A DNA stretch of 11,919 bases, taken from contig CAYGWQ010000161.1 in assembly GCA_964353465.1 (NCBI GenBank), forward strand, positions 1 to 11,919. Direction: 5' to 3'. The stretch is from JAFNAG01 sp964353465. GTDB lineage: Bacteria; Acidobacteriota; UBA6911. How positions within the stretch are numbered: position 1 is the first letter of the stretch; the number at the start of each line of letters is the position of its first letter. Below are positions 1 through 6,847 of the stretch, piece by piece. Under the pieces are notes generated by a model. That model saw only the letters and a list, made by a program, of their open reading frames with translations, had not been told where the DNA came from and did not search any database. The position numbers and the translations under genes are program-made.

Positions 1-159
1 TGAGCTTTCGATGAAGCTGCAGGTGTTGATGACGATGATCTCGGCCGCTGACCTATCTGCAGTGATAATGTGACCTTCTTTCTGCAACAGGCCGAGCATG
101 ACCTCGGTATCCACGAGGTTTTTTGGGCACCCCAGACTGATAAAGCCTACTTTCGCCAC
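1..159 (-). CDS. rimO: RimO, ribosomal protein S12 methylthiotransferase (N-terminal fragment, cut by window edge)
   Basis: RimO is a radical-SAM enzyme with two Fe-S clusters that adds a methylthio group to a conserved aspartate of ribosomal protein S12. Only the first 53 codons are in the window. They carry SLGCPKNLVDTEVMLGLL and INTCSFIES, the start of the N-terminal MTTase domain. C11 and C47 correspond to the first two of three cysteines that bind the auxiliary cluster. SLGCPKN with VDTEVMLG favours RimO over MiaB, which normally has YGCQMN. I chose the GTG start at 159 because GGGGAG lies 7 nt upstream on the coding strand and the protein then begins at the usual KVGFISLG. An in-frame ATG at 189 would add ten residues but has no ribosome-binding site. 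The gene lies 72 nt after tgpA on the same strand, with no terminator seen between them, so it is probably the last visible member of the ruvAB-moxR-tgpA run. Confidence 0.88.
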   Translation of the reverse strand, partial: MAKVGFISLGCPKNLVDTEVMLGLLQKEGHIITADRSAAEIIVINTCSFIESS

Positions 160-231
160 GCGACCGCTCCCCGGCCGGGGCCTCGCCATGCCCCGGGAAA
201 CTATGAATACTAGGCCTTCCCCCGCACGCGT

Positions 232-2418
232 TCAAGGGGCAACGCTGCCATGCGGTTGTTGCCGCAGAGCGTGGAGCAATGCACGGGCCCGGGCGAGATC
301 TCCCATCTGAGGCGTCCGCCCGAAACGATTACGGTTGTAGATTGCCGTGAGGGAAGCCAACGTCTCGCCGAACGGCTCCCGCGCCAGGTCCCGGGCAAAC
401 TCCAGGGGCGTCAGATTCTTGCGGCGCACCCAGCCGCGGCGTTGCAGCAGATCGAGCGCCTCCGCGTAGAACCCCGAAACTGCGGCTTCTTGATCTCGTC
501 CGAAAGAGTGGCGCGCAAGCGTACGTATGATGCGGCGCATGATTCCAGCGCCCCGGATGACAAGAAATGTTGCTGTCAGCAGGACGACGGCAATTATCGC
601 CGCGAGGATACCGGCGCGCGATCCGGTCCATCGGCCCGGGCGCCAGCCGGCCGCCCGGTTCCAAATGCGCTCGCCCGATTGCCGGGCGTAATCCCAAGCC
701 GCCTGCTGGAAGCCCTGCAGCCACGATCGGGATGTTTCGGCGAAGCGGGCCTGTCGCCGGAAGTCGTAGTGGACCAAATCCGCCAACCACCAGAAGTCCA
801 AAGCATCGACAATCGTTTGAAACTTCTTGAGGAACGCCGGCCTTGGCGGATCGGGCTGCGACGGCGTCGGTTCGAATTCCACCCACCCGTAGGGAGCGAA
901 GTAGGCCTCCACCCAACTGTGCGCGTCACTCTGACGCACCATCCAATGATCGGAAAGTCGGTTGTATTCTCCGGCGCGGAAGCCATTCACCAGCCGCGAG
1001 GGTATGCCTACATGGCGGAGCATGACCGCCATAGCAGTGGCAAAATATTCGCAATGGCCCCGGCGCGTCCCGAAAAGAAACGCCGCCAGCGGATCGGCGC
1101 CATCCTGGGTTTCCTCGAGCTCAAGGCTGTAGCGATAGGTACCGCGGAGGTGGTGCTCCAGCGCCCGGGCCTTTTCATAGGGAGAATGCGCTTCCGACGT
1201 TGTGCGGCGTGCGAGTTCGGCAACCCGGCTGTCCCCCTGGGGGATTTCAAGACAGCATTCTGCGATCTCGCGCGGCAAAGGGCCGAATGATGACCCGATA
1301 TCCTTCGGATCAGGCCGGGCGAGATCGGATACGACGGAGTAACGAATGGTGCCGACTCGCGGGGTGTGCGCATAGATAGTATCGGAGGCATCTCGTTCCA
1401 GGCCCCCGAGCTCGTTCGAGACCGCCAGCACCTTGTGAATGCCGAAGACCACATCGGTGGCAACAGGCTCCAGAAAAACGGTCTGGACGAGGACGTCGGT
1501 TCCTTGCGTGGTTTGCCGCAATTTGAAATATCCGGCCTGGGTGGGTATCCGGTCCCGCGCGGACCGGCTGCGGCTCCAGACCCTGCCGTCGAAGCGGTCC
1601 AGCGCGGTCCCGCGCCATTTCAGGTCAGGCGGCAGCATTTCAGGCGGCGCATCCACCCTGATTCTCATCACCGCCTGCCTGGATTTCTGGATGTTGCCGA
1701 TGGCGCCGAGCTCGACCGTTTCGGAAAAGCCGCTGATGAGCCGTGCCGGCGAAATGGAGAAGGGCCGGATTGCGAGCGACACGCGCGGCAGCAGAAAAAA
1801 GAGCGGGGCGGCGAGCGTGAGGATCGCGAGGGTCCATACCAGGATCAAGATTGCTAGGCTCCCTGTCGGGAATCCGGCAAACAGCTCAAGATCCGTTCCC
1901 CTCATATCCCTGGGGACGACGACCGGCTGAATCGTCCCCGCGCTCAGGGCATCTGCACTGCTTCGCTTCATTTCGAACAGGATGATCGAACTGAGGGCAA
2001 AAACGAGGAACAGCACCAGGCACGGCAGGAAAAGGAGTGAGGGCGGCAGCGAGGCGGCGGTGAGGAGCGCACCGGCGCTGAGCAGGTAAGCATAGAGGAA
2101 ATCGCTATCCGCAACGCGGGTCAGGAGCCTGAGTCCGGTGGTGAAGAGCAGCAGATGCACGGCGCTCGCAATGAGCGAATGGGACAGCAGCAGATAATCG
2201 AGCCCGACAACCGGAAGGTACGCGAGCACGATGCCCCGCCACAGCCACGCCGGGAGCCTCTGCCGCAGCTTCGCCGTGTCGATGAACCAGCTGGCGACAA
2301 ATGCCGAACCGAACAAAGCGAGGAGGATGGGGCTTAGAGCCCCGGTTGCAGCGACCGCAAGAAATCCCGTGGCAACCAGGCAATAGGAAGATAGCTTGTA
2401 GCAGGCTGCGAAGCTCAT
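232..2418 (-). CDS. TgpA-like membrane transglutaminase (DUF3488 / transglutaminase core / DUF4129)
   Basis: This is a polytopic membrane protein of 728 aa with an extracytoplasmic transglutaminase/protease-like fold. It has about six hydrophobic segments in residues 10-150 and another near 187-211, then a large soluble region. The transglutaminase core is around 440-520, a further membrane helix is near 603-625, and a cytoplasmic DUF4129-like tail follows. The catalytic cysteine is C456 in RRGHCEYFATAMAVMLR and the histidine is H500 in DAHSWVEAYF. The third triad position lies in GWVEFEPTPS, where E516 stands in the place usually held by Asp. The start ATG overlaps the stop of the upstream DUF58 gene (ATGA at 2418-2415), which indicates translational coupling. 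The substrate is unknown. In Pseudomonas aeruginosa, TgpA is essential and has a periplasmic transglutaminase domain. The MoxR and DUF58 neighbours are the family's usual partners and suggest joint work on envelope proteins (inference). Confidence 0.9.
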   Translation of the reverse strand: MSFAACYKLSSYCLVATGFLAVAATGALSPILLALFGSAFVASWFIDTAKLRQRLPAWLWRGIVLAYLPVVGLDYLLLSHSLIASAVHLLLFTTGLRLLTRVADSDFLYAYLLSAGALLTAASLPPSLLFLPCLVLFLVFALSSIILFEMKRSSADALSAGTIQPVVVPRDMRGTDLELFAGFPTGSLAILILVWTLAILTLAAPLFFLLPRVSLAIRPFSISPARLISGFSETVELGAIGNIQKSRQAVMRIRVDAPPEMLPPDLKWRGTALDRFDGRVWSRSRSARDRIPTQAGYFKLRQTTQGTDVLVQTVFLEPVATDVVFGIHKVLAVSNELGGLERDASDTIYAHTPRVGTIRYSVVSDLARPDPKDIGSSFGPLPREIAECCLEIPQGDSRVAELARRTTSEAHSPYEKARALEHHLRGTYRYSLELEETQDGADPLAAFLFGTRRGHCEYFATAMAVMLRHVGIPSRLVNGFRAGEYNRLSDHWMVRQSDAHSWVEAYFAPYGWVEFEPTPSQPDPPRPAFLKKFQTIVDALDFWWLADLVHYDFRRQARFAETSRSWLQGFQQAAWDYARQSGERIWNRAAGWRPGRWTGSRAGILAAIIAVVLLTATFLVIRGAGIMRRIIRTLARHSFGRDQEAAVSGFYAEALDLLQRRGWVRRKNLTPLEFARDLAREPFGETLASLTAIYNRNRFGRTPQMGDLARARALLHALRQQPHGSVAP

Positions 2419-3725
2419 AGCTCGTCGAAATAAATCACATAGGAGGAACGCCAGATCGGAGCGGGAAGGGTTCCCCTCGGCCTCGAGGTCAGGATGATCT
2501 TAAAGACTTTCTCCGATAATATCCGCTGCAGCTGATCCCTCGAGGGACCTCCGGAGAGTTCCCGATCCAGGCCCGCGGTGTTTTTCCGGCCGGCCGGTTC
2601 GCAACGGACCACCGCCAGCGACCTCAGAATGCGATAGAGGTGATCGATTCCCGTGTCTCGTGGGACATGCTCATGGGGAGTGACATATTCGAACTCAGCG
2701 CCCTCCCTTACGAAATGGGAGGCCAGGCTGGCCGTCAGGGAGACCGCCTCTTCGAATGCCTCCTGGCAATCAGCCCGCGAGCCATGAACCCTCGTGTCGA
2801 GAATCAGACAGAACTCGCTTTCCTCTTCGCGCGCATATTCGCGGGTCATCAGCTTTCCGGTCTTGGCGGTGGCTTTCCAGTGGATCAAGCGCGCACTTTC
2901 CCCGTCCTGGTACTTGCGGATCGCGTAGAGGCTCTCCCCATGCCCGACGCGCCTCCCTTCCAGTTTTCCCGGCAGAAAAGGGAGCAGGTGAAAGTCGGAT
3001 GAGACTTGCCGGATCGATGGGTAGACCAGTACCTCCCCGCTCACGGCTACCCGTTCGCCGCGGCGGAAGAATCCGAGGGGGAAGCGGGTGGAGAGATGCA
3101 TTCCCTCGAGACGGTAGGCCCCTCGCCTTGGGAAGGATTGCGAAATCAGCTCGGAACGCGACTCCCCGGGGGGAATCGCCGGGAAATACGCCGCATGGTG
3201 CAGCACCGGCGTGTCCCCCGGCGTCTCCGCAGCGGAGCCAGTTTTCCAATACCTGAGCCTCCTCAGGCGCCCGGCAAGGCGCCGCGCGCGCATCAGGGAT
3301 AGGTCTTCAATCCGGATTGAGAACGCAGGGAGCCATCGTTTCTGGTTGTGCAGAGTGATCTTGATCGAGACCTTCTCCCCCTCGAAGACGTTCTGCGGCA
3401 CGAGCAGCGAGACAAAGATGGAGCGCAGCGAAAGGCGGGCGACCATCCCGGAAGTGAGAGCGGCCGAGAGCGCCAGTGCCAGGATCATGTACAACAGGTT
3501 GTTGCCGGTCCTGACGGCTCCCAAGGCGATCAGGAAAACGGTCAGAATGAAGAAGCCGCCCGCGCTCGTGATGCGGAAGGAGAAGGGCGAGCGCCATTGA
3601 CTCAGATTCAGCTCGCGCCCCGTGCGCTGCGGGGACTCATGCGCCTCAGAGAGGGACTTCGATGCTCTGAAGGATTTCTGCAAGGATTTCCTCGGCCTCT
3701 TCACTGCGTTTGTGGGGTGACGCAT
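2415..3725 (-). CDS. DUF58 domain membrane-anchored protein, partner of MoxR
   Basis: This is a member of the DUF58 family, which is nearly always encoded beside MoxR ATPases and whose biochemical role is undefined. From the ATG at 3725 it is 436 aa. A charged N-terminal stretch of about 50 residues is followed by two membrane helices (about 56-72 and 76-97). A soluble beta-rich region comes next, and then the DUF58 signature near 264-295 (YAIRKYQDGESARLIHWKAT and MTREYAREEESE). The start is uncertain. The reading frame continues to a TTG at 3740. The ATG at 3725 has no clear ribosome-binding site. A TTG at 3683 has GAGG 6 nt upstream. All these options overlap the end of moxR (stop at 3646-3648) by 38 to 95 nt, and there is no ATG or GTG start after the moxR stop before the first helix. 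The gene ends in the ATGA overlap with tgpA. Family assignment is firm; the N-terminus is not. Confidence 0.87.
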   Translation of the reverse strand: MRHPTNAVKRPRKSLQKSFRASKSLSEAHESPQRTGRELNLSQWRSPFSFRITSAGGFFILTVFLIALGAVRTGNNLLYMILALALSAALTSGMVARLSLRSIFVSLLVPQNVFEGEKVSIKITLHNQKRWLPAFSIRIEDLSLMRARRLAGRLRRLRYWKTGSAAETPGDTPVLHHAAYFPAIPPGESRSELISQSFPRRGAYRLEGMHLSTRFPLGFFRRGERVAVSGEVLVYPSIRQVSSDFHLLPFLPGKLEGRRVGHGESLYAIRKYQDGESARLIHWKATAKTGKLMTREYAREEESEFCLILDTRVHGSRADCQEAFEEAVSLTASLASHFVREGAEFEYVTPHEHVPRDTGIDHLYRILRSLAVVRCEPAGRKNTAGLDRELSGGPSRDQLQRILSEKVFKIILTSRPRGTLPAPIWRSSYVIYFDEL

Positions 3726-4599
3726 ATTTGGCGCTAACAATCACCCTGTGCGATAAGACCGGAAGCGCCAGGCGCTTGATGTCGTCCGGGATGCAGTAGC
3801 TGCGCCCTTCGTAAAAAGCGAGGGCCTGAGCAGCGCGATGCAACGCCAGGGAGCCGCGCGGACTGGCTCCGGTGAGCAAAAACTCCGAGCGGCGGGTGGC
3901 CTCCACGATTGCCAGAATATAATCGAGCAGGGCGTCGTCCACGCGGACTTCGGCTACGGATTGTTGCGCGTCGAGAATGTCCTTGGCCTGGAGCACCGGT
4001 GCAATCTGCTCGACGTTGGGACGACAATTCTGTTGCCGCAATATCTCCTTTTCTGCCTCTCCCTCCGGATACCCCATCCGGATGCGCAGCATGAATCGAT
4101 CGAGTTGAGATTCGGGCAAGGGATAGGTGCCATGGTGCTCGATCGGATTTTGCGTGGCCACTACCATGAAGGGGCGAGGCAGTGCGTAGGTCTGGTTGTC
4201 GACGCTGATCTTCCCCTCGCTCATGGCTTCGAGCAACGCGCTCTGCGTCTTCGGGGTAGTGCGGTTGATCTCGTCGGCCAGGACCACATTTGCGAAGATC
4301 GGGCCCCGGCGGAACTCGAATGCCTGTTCGGATTGGCTAAACACGGAAATGCCGAGGATGTCCGAGGGAAGGAGGTCGCTCGTGAACTGGATCCGGCGGA
4401 ACGTGCAATCGAATCCCTGGGCCAGCGAGCGCGCGAGCGTGGTCTTGCCCACTCCCGGCACATCCTCGATCAGCAGGTGGCCTTCGGCGAGCAGGGTCAC
4501 GATGGCCAGTTTGACCGGCTCGGGTTTTCCGCGCACCACGGTTTCGATGGCCTGCTTGAGTTTGCGGAGTCTGGGTTCCAGGTCGACGGCGCCGGACAT
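3646..4599 (-). CDS. MoxR-family AAA+ ATPase
   Basis: This is a 317-aa cytoplasmic AAA+ ATPase of the MoxR group. Members act as chaperone-like ATPases that mature or activate partner proteins, often membrane or metal-binding ones. Walker A is EDVPGVGKTT (residues 45-54). Walker B is VVLADEINR, with D109 and E110. Sensor 1 lies in MVVATQNPIEHHGTYPLPES, followed by LDRFMLRI. The C-terminal helical lid carries LTGASPRGSLALHRAAQALA, a typical MoxR signature. The ATG at 4599 was chosen because GAGAGG lies 6 nt upstream and the protein then starts just before the AAA+ domain. Longer in-frame starts would run back into ruvB. The ruvB stop lies 10 nt upstream and the DUF58 gene overlaps the 3' end, so it is almost certainly in one transcript with both. 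The substrate is probably the DUF58/TgpA pair (inference from conserved gene order). Confidence 0.93.
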   Translation of the reverse strand: MSGAVDLEPRLRKLKQAIETVVRGKPEPVKLAIVTLLAEGHLLIEDVPGVGKTTLARSLAQGFDCTFRRIQFTSDLLPSDILGISVFSQSEQAFEFRRGPIFANVVLADEINRTTPKTQSALLEAMSEGKISVDNQTYALPRPFMVVATQNPIEHHGTYPLPESQLDRFMLRIRMGYPEGEAEKEILRQQNCRPNVEQIAPVLQAKDILDAQQSVAEVRVDDALLDYILAIVEATRRSEFLLTGASPRGSLALHRAAQALAFYEGRSYCIPDDIKRLALPVLSHRVIVSAKYASPHKRSEEAEEILAEILQSIEVPL

Positions 4600-4609
4600 A
4601 AACCACCTC

Positions 4610-5641
4610 TCAAAACAGGTTCTTCTGGTTGCCGGGCAGCAGGATCTTAAAATGTTCGAATGCCTTGCGCGTAGCCATCCGCCCGCGCGGGGTGCGGTCG
4701 AGAAAGCCGATCTGGATGAGGTAAGGCTCATAGATGTCTTCGATGGAGTCCTCATCCTCGCTGATTGCGGCCGACAGCGCACCGACCCCCACCGGCCCGC
4801 CATTGTATTTCTGCAGGATCGTGAGCATCAGCTTTCGGTCGATCTCGTCAAAGCCGTACGTGTCCACATCCATCATGGCCAGCGCAGCCATGGCCACCGG
4901 GCGTGTGATGCGGCCGTCGACCTTGACCTCGCTGTAATCGCGCACCCGGCGCAACAGCCGGTTCGCGATGCGCGGCGTGCCGCGGCAGCGCGCGGCGATC
5001 TCCCGGGCGCCGCCATCGTCGATTTCCACGCCGAGCAGCACCGCCGATTGCCGCACGATGACGCTCAATTCCTCGTGGCTGTAAAACTCCAGGCGGTGGA
5101 TGATGCCAAAACGCGCCCGCAGCGGCGCGGTTATCAACCCGGCGCGCGTCGTGGCCCCGATAAGCGTGAAGTGCTGCAGCGGCATCTTGATGCTGCGCGC
5201 ACCAGGGCCTTCACCGATCATGATGTCGATGTAGTAGTCTTCCATCGCCGGATACAGGATCTCCTCGATGGCCGGGTGCAGGCGGTGGATCTCGTCGATG
5301 AACAGGATGTCGTTTTTCTTCAGGTTGGTCAGCAGAGCGGCCAGGTCTCCCCGCTTTTCAATGACGGGCCCGCTCGTCGTTCGGATGCTCACCCCCATTT
5401 CATTGGCGATGACCGTGGCCATCGTCGTTTTTCCCAGACCGGGGGGGCCATACAAAAGTACATGGTCGAGCGCCTCCTTGCGCCGGCTTGCCGCCCGGAT
5501 GGAGATCTCGATGTTCTCCTTGACCTTCGCCTGGCCGATGTACTGCTGCAGATTCTGCGGGCGGAGGCTCAGCTCGAAGGATTTCTCCTCGGTACGAGCG
5601 ACGGGGCTCAGCAGTGTGTGATCAGAGATGGGTTCGGTCAT
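4610..5641 (-). CDS. ruvB: RuvB, Holliday junction branch-migration DNA helicase
   Basis: RuvB is the hexameric AAA+ motor that, loaded by RuvA, drives branch migration of Holliday junctions during recombinational repair. The 343-aa length is typical. Walker A is LYGPPGLGKTT (near 65-73). Walker B is ILFIDEIHRL, with D116 and E117. Sensor 1 is LIGATTRAG (160-168), followed by the TAPLRARFG segment that carries the arginine finger in the family. The central sensor-2 region GTPRIANRLLRRVRDY is present. The C-terminal winged-helix domain contains GGPVGVGALSAAISED, EPYLIQIGFLDRTPRGR and ends at about the usual length. The gene starts 20 nt after ruvA and ends 10 nt before moxR, so it sits in one transcript with both. 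The ribosome-binding site is weak (GGATGA about 8 nt upstream), which fits coupling to ruvA. Confidence 0.98.
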   Translation of the reverse strand: MTEPISDHTLLSPVARTEEKSFELSLRPQNLQQYIGQAKVKENIEISIRAASRRKEALDHVLLYGPPGLGKTTMATVIANEMGVSIRTTSGPVIEKRGDLAALLTNLKKNDILFIDEIHRLHPAIEEILYPAMEDYYIDIMIGEGPGARSIKMPLQHFTLIGATTRAGLITAPLRARFGIIHRLEFYSHEELSVIVRQSAVLLGVEIDDGGAREIAARCRGTPRIANRLLRRVRDYSEVKVDGRITRPVAMAALAMMDVDTYGFDEIDRKLMLTILQKYNGGPVGVGALSAAISEDEDSIEDIYEPYLIQIGFLDRTPRGRMATRKAFEHFKILLPGNQKNLF

Positions 5642-5661
5642 GGCCAGTCATCCGGTTGCCG

Positions 5662-6267
5662 CTATCCAGCCAGCAGCTGCAGCGTGTGTCGCAGCAGCCC
5701 TTCGAAGGAGCGCTCGGCGTTTCCGGAGCGGAGCACGGTCGACAGCGCTTTTTCGGCCCCCACTCTCGGATAGCCAAGGTTTACCAGGGCCGAAAGGATA
5801 TCCTCCTGCAGCCCATCGGTGCCTGCCGGGGCGCCGACGGCCCGCGCCTGCTCCGGCAGCAGGAAAGGAGTGATCTGGCTTTTCAGTTCCAGAACCACCC
5901 TCTCCGCGGTCTTGCGTCCTACGCCGGGGATGGCGGTGAGTCGCGACAGGTTGCCGTCGGCAATCGCCTGTGCCAGCTCTTCGACCTTGGCTCCCGAAAG
6001 GATCGACACCGCCAACTTGGGGCCGATGCCGCTGATGGAGATCAGCTTGAGGAACAGGTCCTTCTCCCTCTGCGTGCAGAAGCCGAACAACGCAAGCGCA
6101 TCCTCGCGCACGTGCGTATGCACCTTGAGCATCACCTCGTTCCCCTCCTCGGGAAGTTCGTAGAAGCTGGTGAGCGGGATGCATACCTCGTAGCCGACTC
6201 CCTGGACGTCAAGCAGAACCAGGTTCGGTTTTTTGTAAAGCAGTTTTCCTCTGAGCTGCCCTATCAT
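5662..6267 (-). CDS. ruvA: RuvA, Holliday junction recognition subunit
   Basis: RuvA is a tetrameric protein that binds four-way DNA junctions and recruits RuvB. At 201 aa it has the normal length. The N-terminal OB-fold begins MIGQLRGKLLYKKPNLVLLD with the family's VQGVGYEV segment. Two helix-hairpin-helix motifs follow in the middle (LISISGIGPKLAVSILSG and LTAIPGVGRKTAERVVLELK). After a variable linker, the C-terminal RuvB-binding domain is visible (EDILSALVNLGYPRVGAEKAL). It is the first gene of the leftward block and starts next to the repeat-rich divergent intergenic region. Only a weak ribosome-binding site (GGTGA, 7 nt upstream) precedes the ATG, and I found no convincing promoter for it. 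ruvC, often adjacent in other bacteria, is not next to it here. Confidence 0.97.
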   Translation of the reverse strand: MIGQLRGKLLYKKPNLVLLDVQGVGYEVCIPLTSFYELPEEGNEVMLKVHTHVREDALALFGFCTQREKDLFLKLISISGIGPKLAVSILSGAKVEELAQAIADGNLSRLTAIPGVGRKTAERVVLELKSQITPFLLPEQARAVGAPAGTDGLQEDILSALVNLGYPRVGAEKALSTVLRSGNAERSFEGLLRHTLQLLAG

Positions 6268-6384
6268 CAGGAAATCACCGCGTCAGTTCAATAGCAGGTA
6301 AACATAACACAAAACCGCGGCAAGAATCACGCTCCTCGGCCACCCGGGGTGCAATCGGCAGTGAGAGTCACTCCTGGAGAAATC

Positions 6385-6482
6385 AAAACAAAAATGCCAC
6401 GGATTCCACGGATTTGTCAAAAAGTCCTCGATTAGGCTCTTTGAATCAGTGTAATCCGTGGAATCCGTGGCGTTTTTGTTTT
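6385..6482. repeat. Long inverted repeat (30-bp stem, 38-nt loop) built of 9-mer pairs
   Basis: The left arm (6385-6414) and right arm (6453-6482) are complementary at 29 of 30 positions, and the one mismatch would be a G-U pair in RNA. Each arm contains two perfect tandem 9-mers: CCACGGATT at 6397-6405 and 6406-6414, and AATCCGTGG at 6453-6461 and 6462-6470. The outer stem is A/T-rich (AAAACAAAAA against TTTTTGTTTT). It looks like a dispersed palindromic repeat of the REP/MITE type, but only one full copy is in the window. It sits between divergent promoters, so it does not terminate either flanking gene. Confidence 0.85.
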
Positions 6483-6570
6483 TTAGCCCGATTCGCTCTG
6501 AAAGCGGTGGGGAAGCCACTGAGTCCCACTTCCGATTACAACCGGCCGCCAAGACCGCAAAAAAACAACG

Positions 6571-6624
6571 GACACAGACGAACACGAATGAACACGGATC
6601 ACAACCCGCTCGTCACATCCGTGT
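6571..6624 (+). repeat. Degenerate 10-nt-period repeat with small palindrome (ACACGGAT / ATCCGTGT)
   Basis: Three adjacent 10-mers read GACACAGACG, AACACGAATG and AACACGGATC (6571-6600). The last contains ACACGGAT (6592-6599), which is the reverse complement of ATCCGTGT at 6617-6624. This gives an 8-bp stem with a 17-nt loop. The ATCCGTG core is shared with the large hairpin at 6385-6482, so the two may belong to one repeat family. Function unknown. Confidence 0.55.
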
Positions 6625-6635
6625 ACTGCTGTTAT

Positions 6636-6662
6636 CTTTGAGCTCTTTGGGGTCTTCGTGGT
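6636..6662 (+). repeat. Degenerate 9-nt-period tandem repeat
   Basis: Three 9-mers, CTTTGAGCT, CTTTGGGGT and CTTCGTGGT, run head to tail. I see a resemblance to short dispersed intergenic motifs of environmental bacteria, but this is from memory and not tested. No function can be read from it. Confidence 0.4.
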
Positions 6663-6754
6663 TCATTCCTTGGCAACCGCCGGCAATCATGTCGCTCAGG
6701 GTTTGGATTGGACTCTCGGCTGTGCGAATCCGCCTGTTTTGCCTTCGGGTTGTG

Positions 6755-6760
6755 TATAAT
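6755..6760 (+). promoter_or_regulatory. Putative -10 element of the purF promoter
   Basis: A perfect TATAAT lies 87 nt before the chosen purF start, in an otherwise repeat-filled region. No good -35 hexamer is present at 16-18 nt spacing (the hexamer at 17 nt is GCCTGT), so the promoter would need an activator or be weak. Transcription from here would give a leader of about 80 nt that includes the 7-nt repeat array. Confidence 0.45.
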
Positions 6761-6813
6761 AACATACTTGGCCCCCAGGCGACTTCAGGTTGAGGAGTGA
6801 TGCCTGGCGTTGC

Positions 6814-6841
6814 GGTCGGAGGTCGGAAGTCGGAGGTTGGA
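6814..6841 (+). repeat. Heptanucleotide tandem array (GGTCGGA) in the purF leader
   Basis: Four 7-mers run head to tail: GGTCGGA, GGTCGGA, AGTCGGA and GGTTGGA. Unit junctions create GGAGGT, the Shine-Dalgarno core. The last GGAGG (6832-6836) lies 11 nt before the purF ATG and is the best candidate ribosome-binding site for it. The same heptamer recurs before tyrS at 9994-10028. Confidence 0.85.
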
Positions 6842-6847
6842 AATAAC

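Larger units (their letters stand above)
6268..6847. other. Divergent intergenic region ruvA|purF, repeat-rich, no credible gene
   Basis: This 580-bp region lies between the start of ruvA (leftward) and purF (rightward). It holds, in order, a long hairpin at 6385-6482, a degenerate 10-nt-period repeat at 6571-6600 with a small palindrome to 6624, a degenerate 9-nt-period repeat at 6636-6662, a TATAAT box at 6755-6760, and a 7-nt tandem array at 6814-6841. The base composition is less GC-rich than the flanking genes. Short open frames here (for example 6283-6585 minus and 6458-6793 plus) translate the repeats themselves and look like nothing known. I therefore call no protein gene. Confidence 0.75.

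Noticed and set aside
250..1290. Open frame of 346 codons on the plus strand opposite tgpA
   Set aside because: Antisense shadow of a coding gene with clear catalytic motifs. No recognisable domains.
4600..4803. Longer N-terminus of moxR (start at 4803)
   Set aside because: It would overlap ruvB by about 190 nt and adds 68 residues unlike MoxR. The ATG at 4599 has a good ribosome-binding site.
5436..5452. Run of seven C/G in ruvB as a possible frameshift site
   Set aside because: It encodes the Walker A segment GPPG in an intact frame. A similar run in purM near 9161 is also in frame.
4196..5773. Long open frame of 525 codons on the plus strand opposite ruvB and moxR
   Set aside because: It mirrors two well-identified minus-strand genes in high-GC DNA, has low-complexity Arg/His/Gln-rich composition and matches no family I know.
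6283..6585. Small minus-strand open frame of 100 codons in the divergent intergenic region
   Set aside because: It is a translation of the palindromic repeat and flanks (DSTDYTDS and NPWNPW come from the 9-mers). Such frames are typical spurious calls.
6458..6793. Plus-strand open frame of 111 codons before purF
   Set aside because: It crosses all the repeat blocks, has no ribosome-binding site and no family signature.
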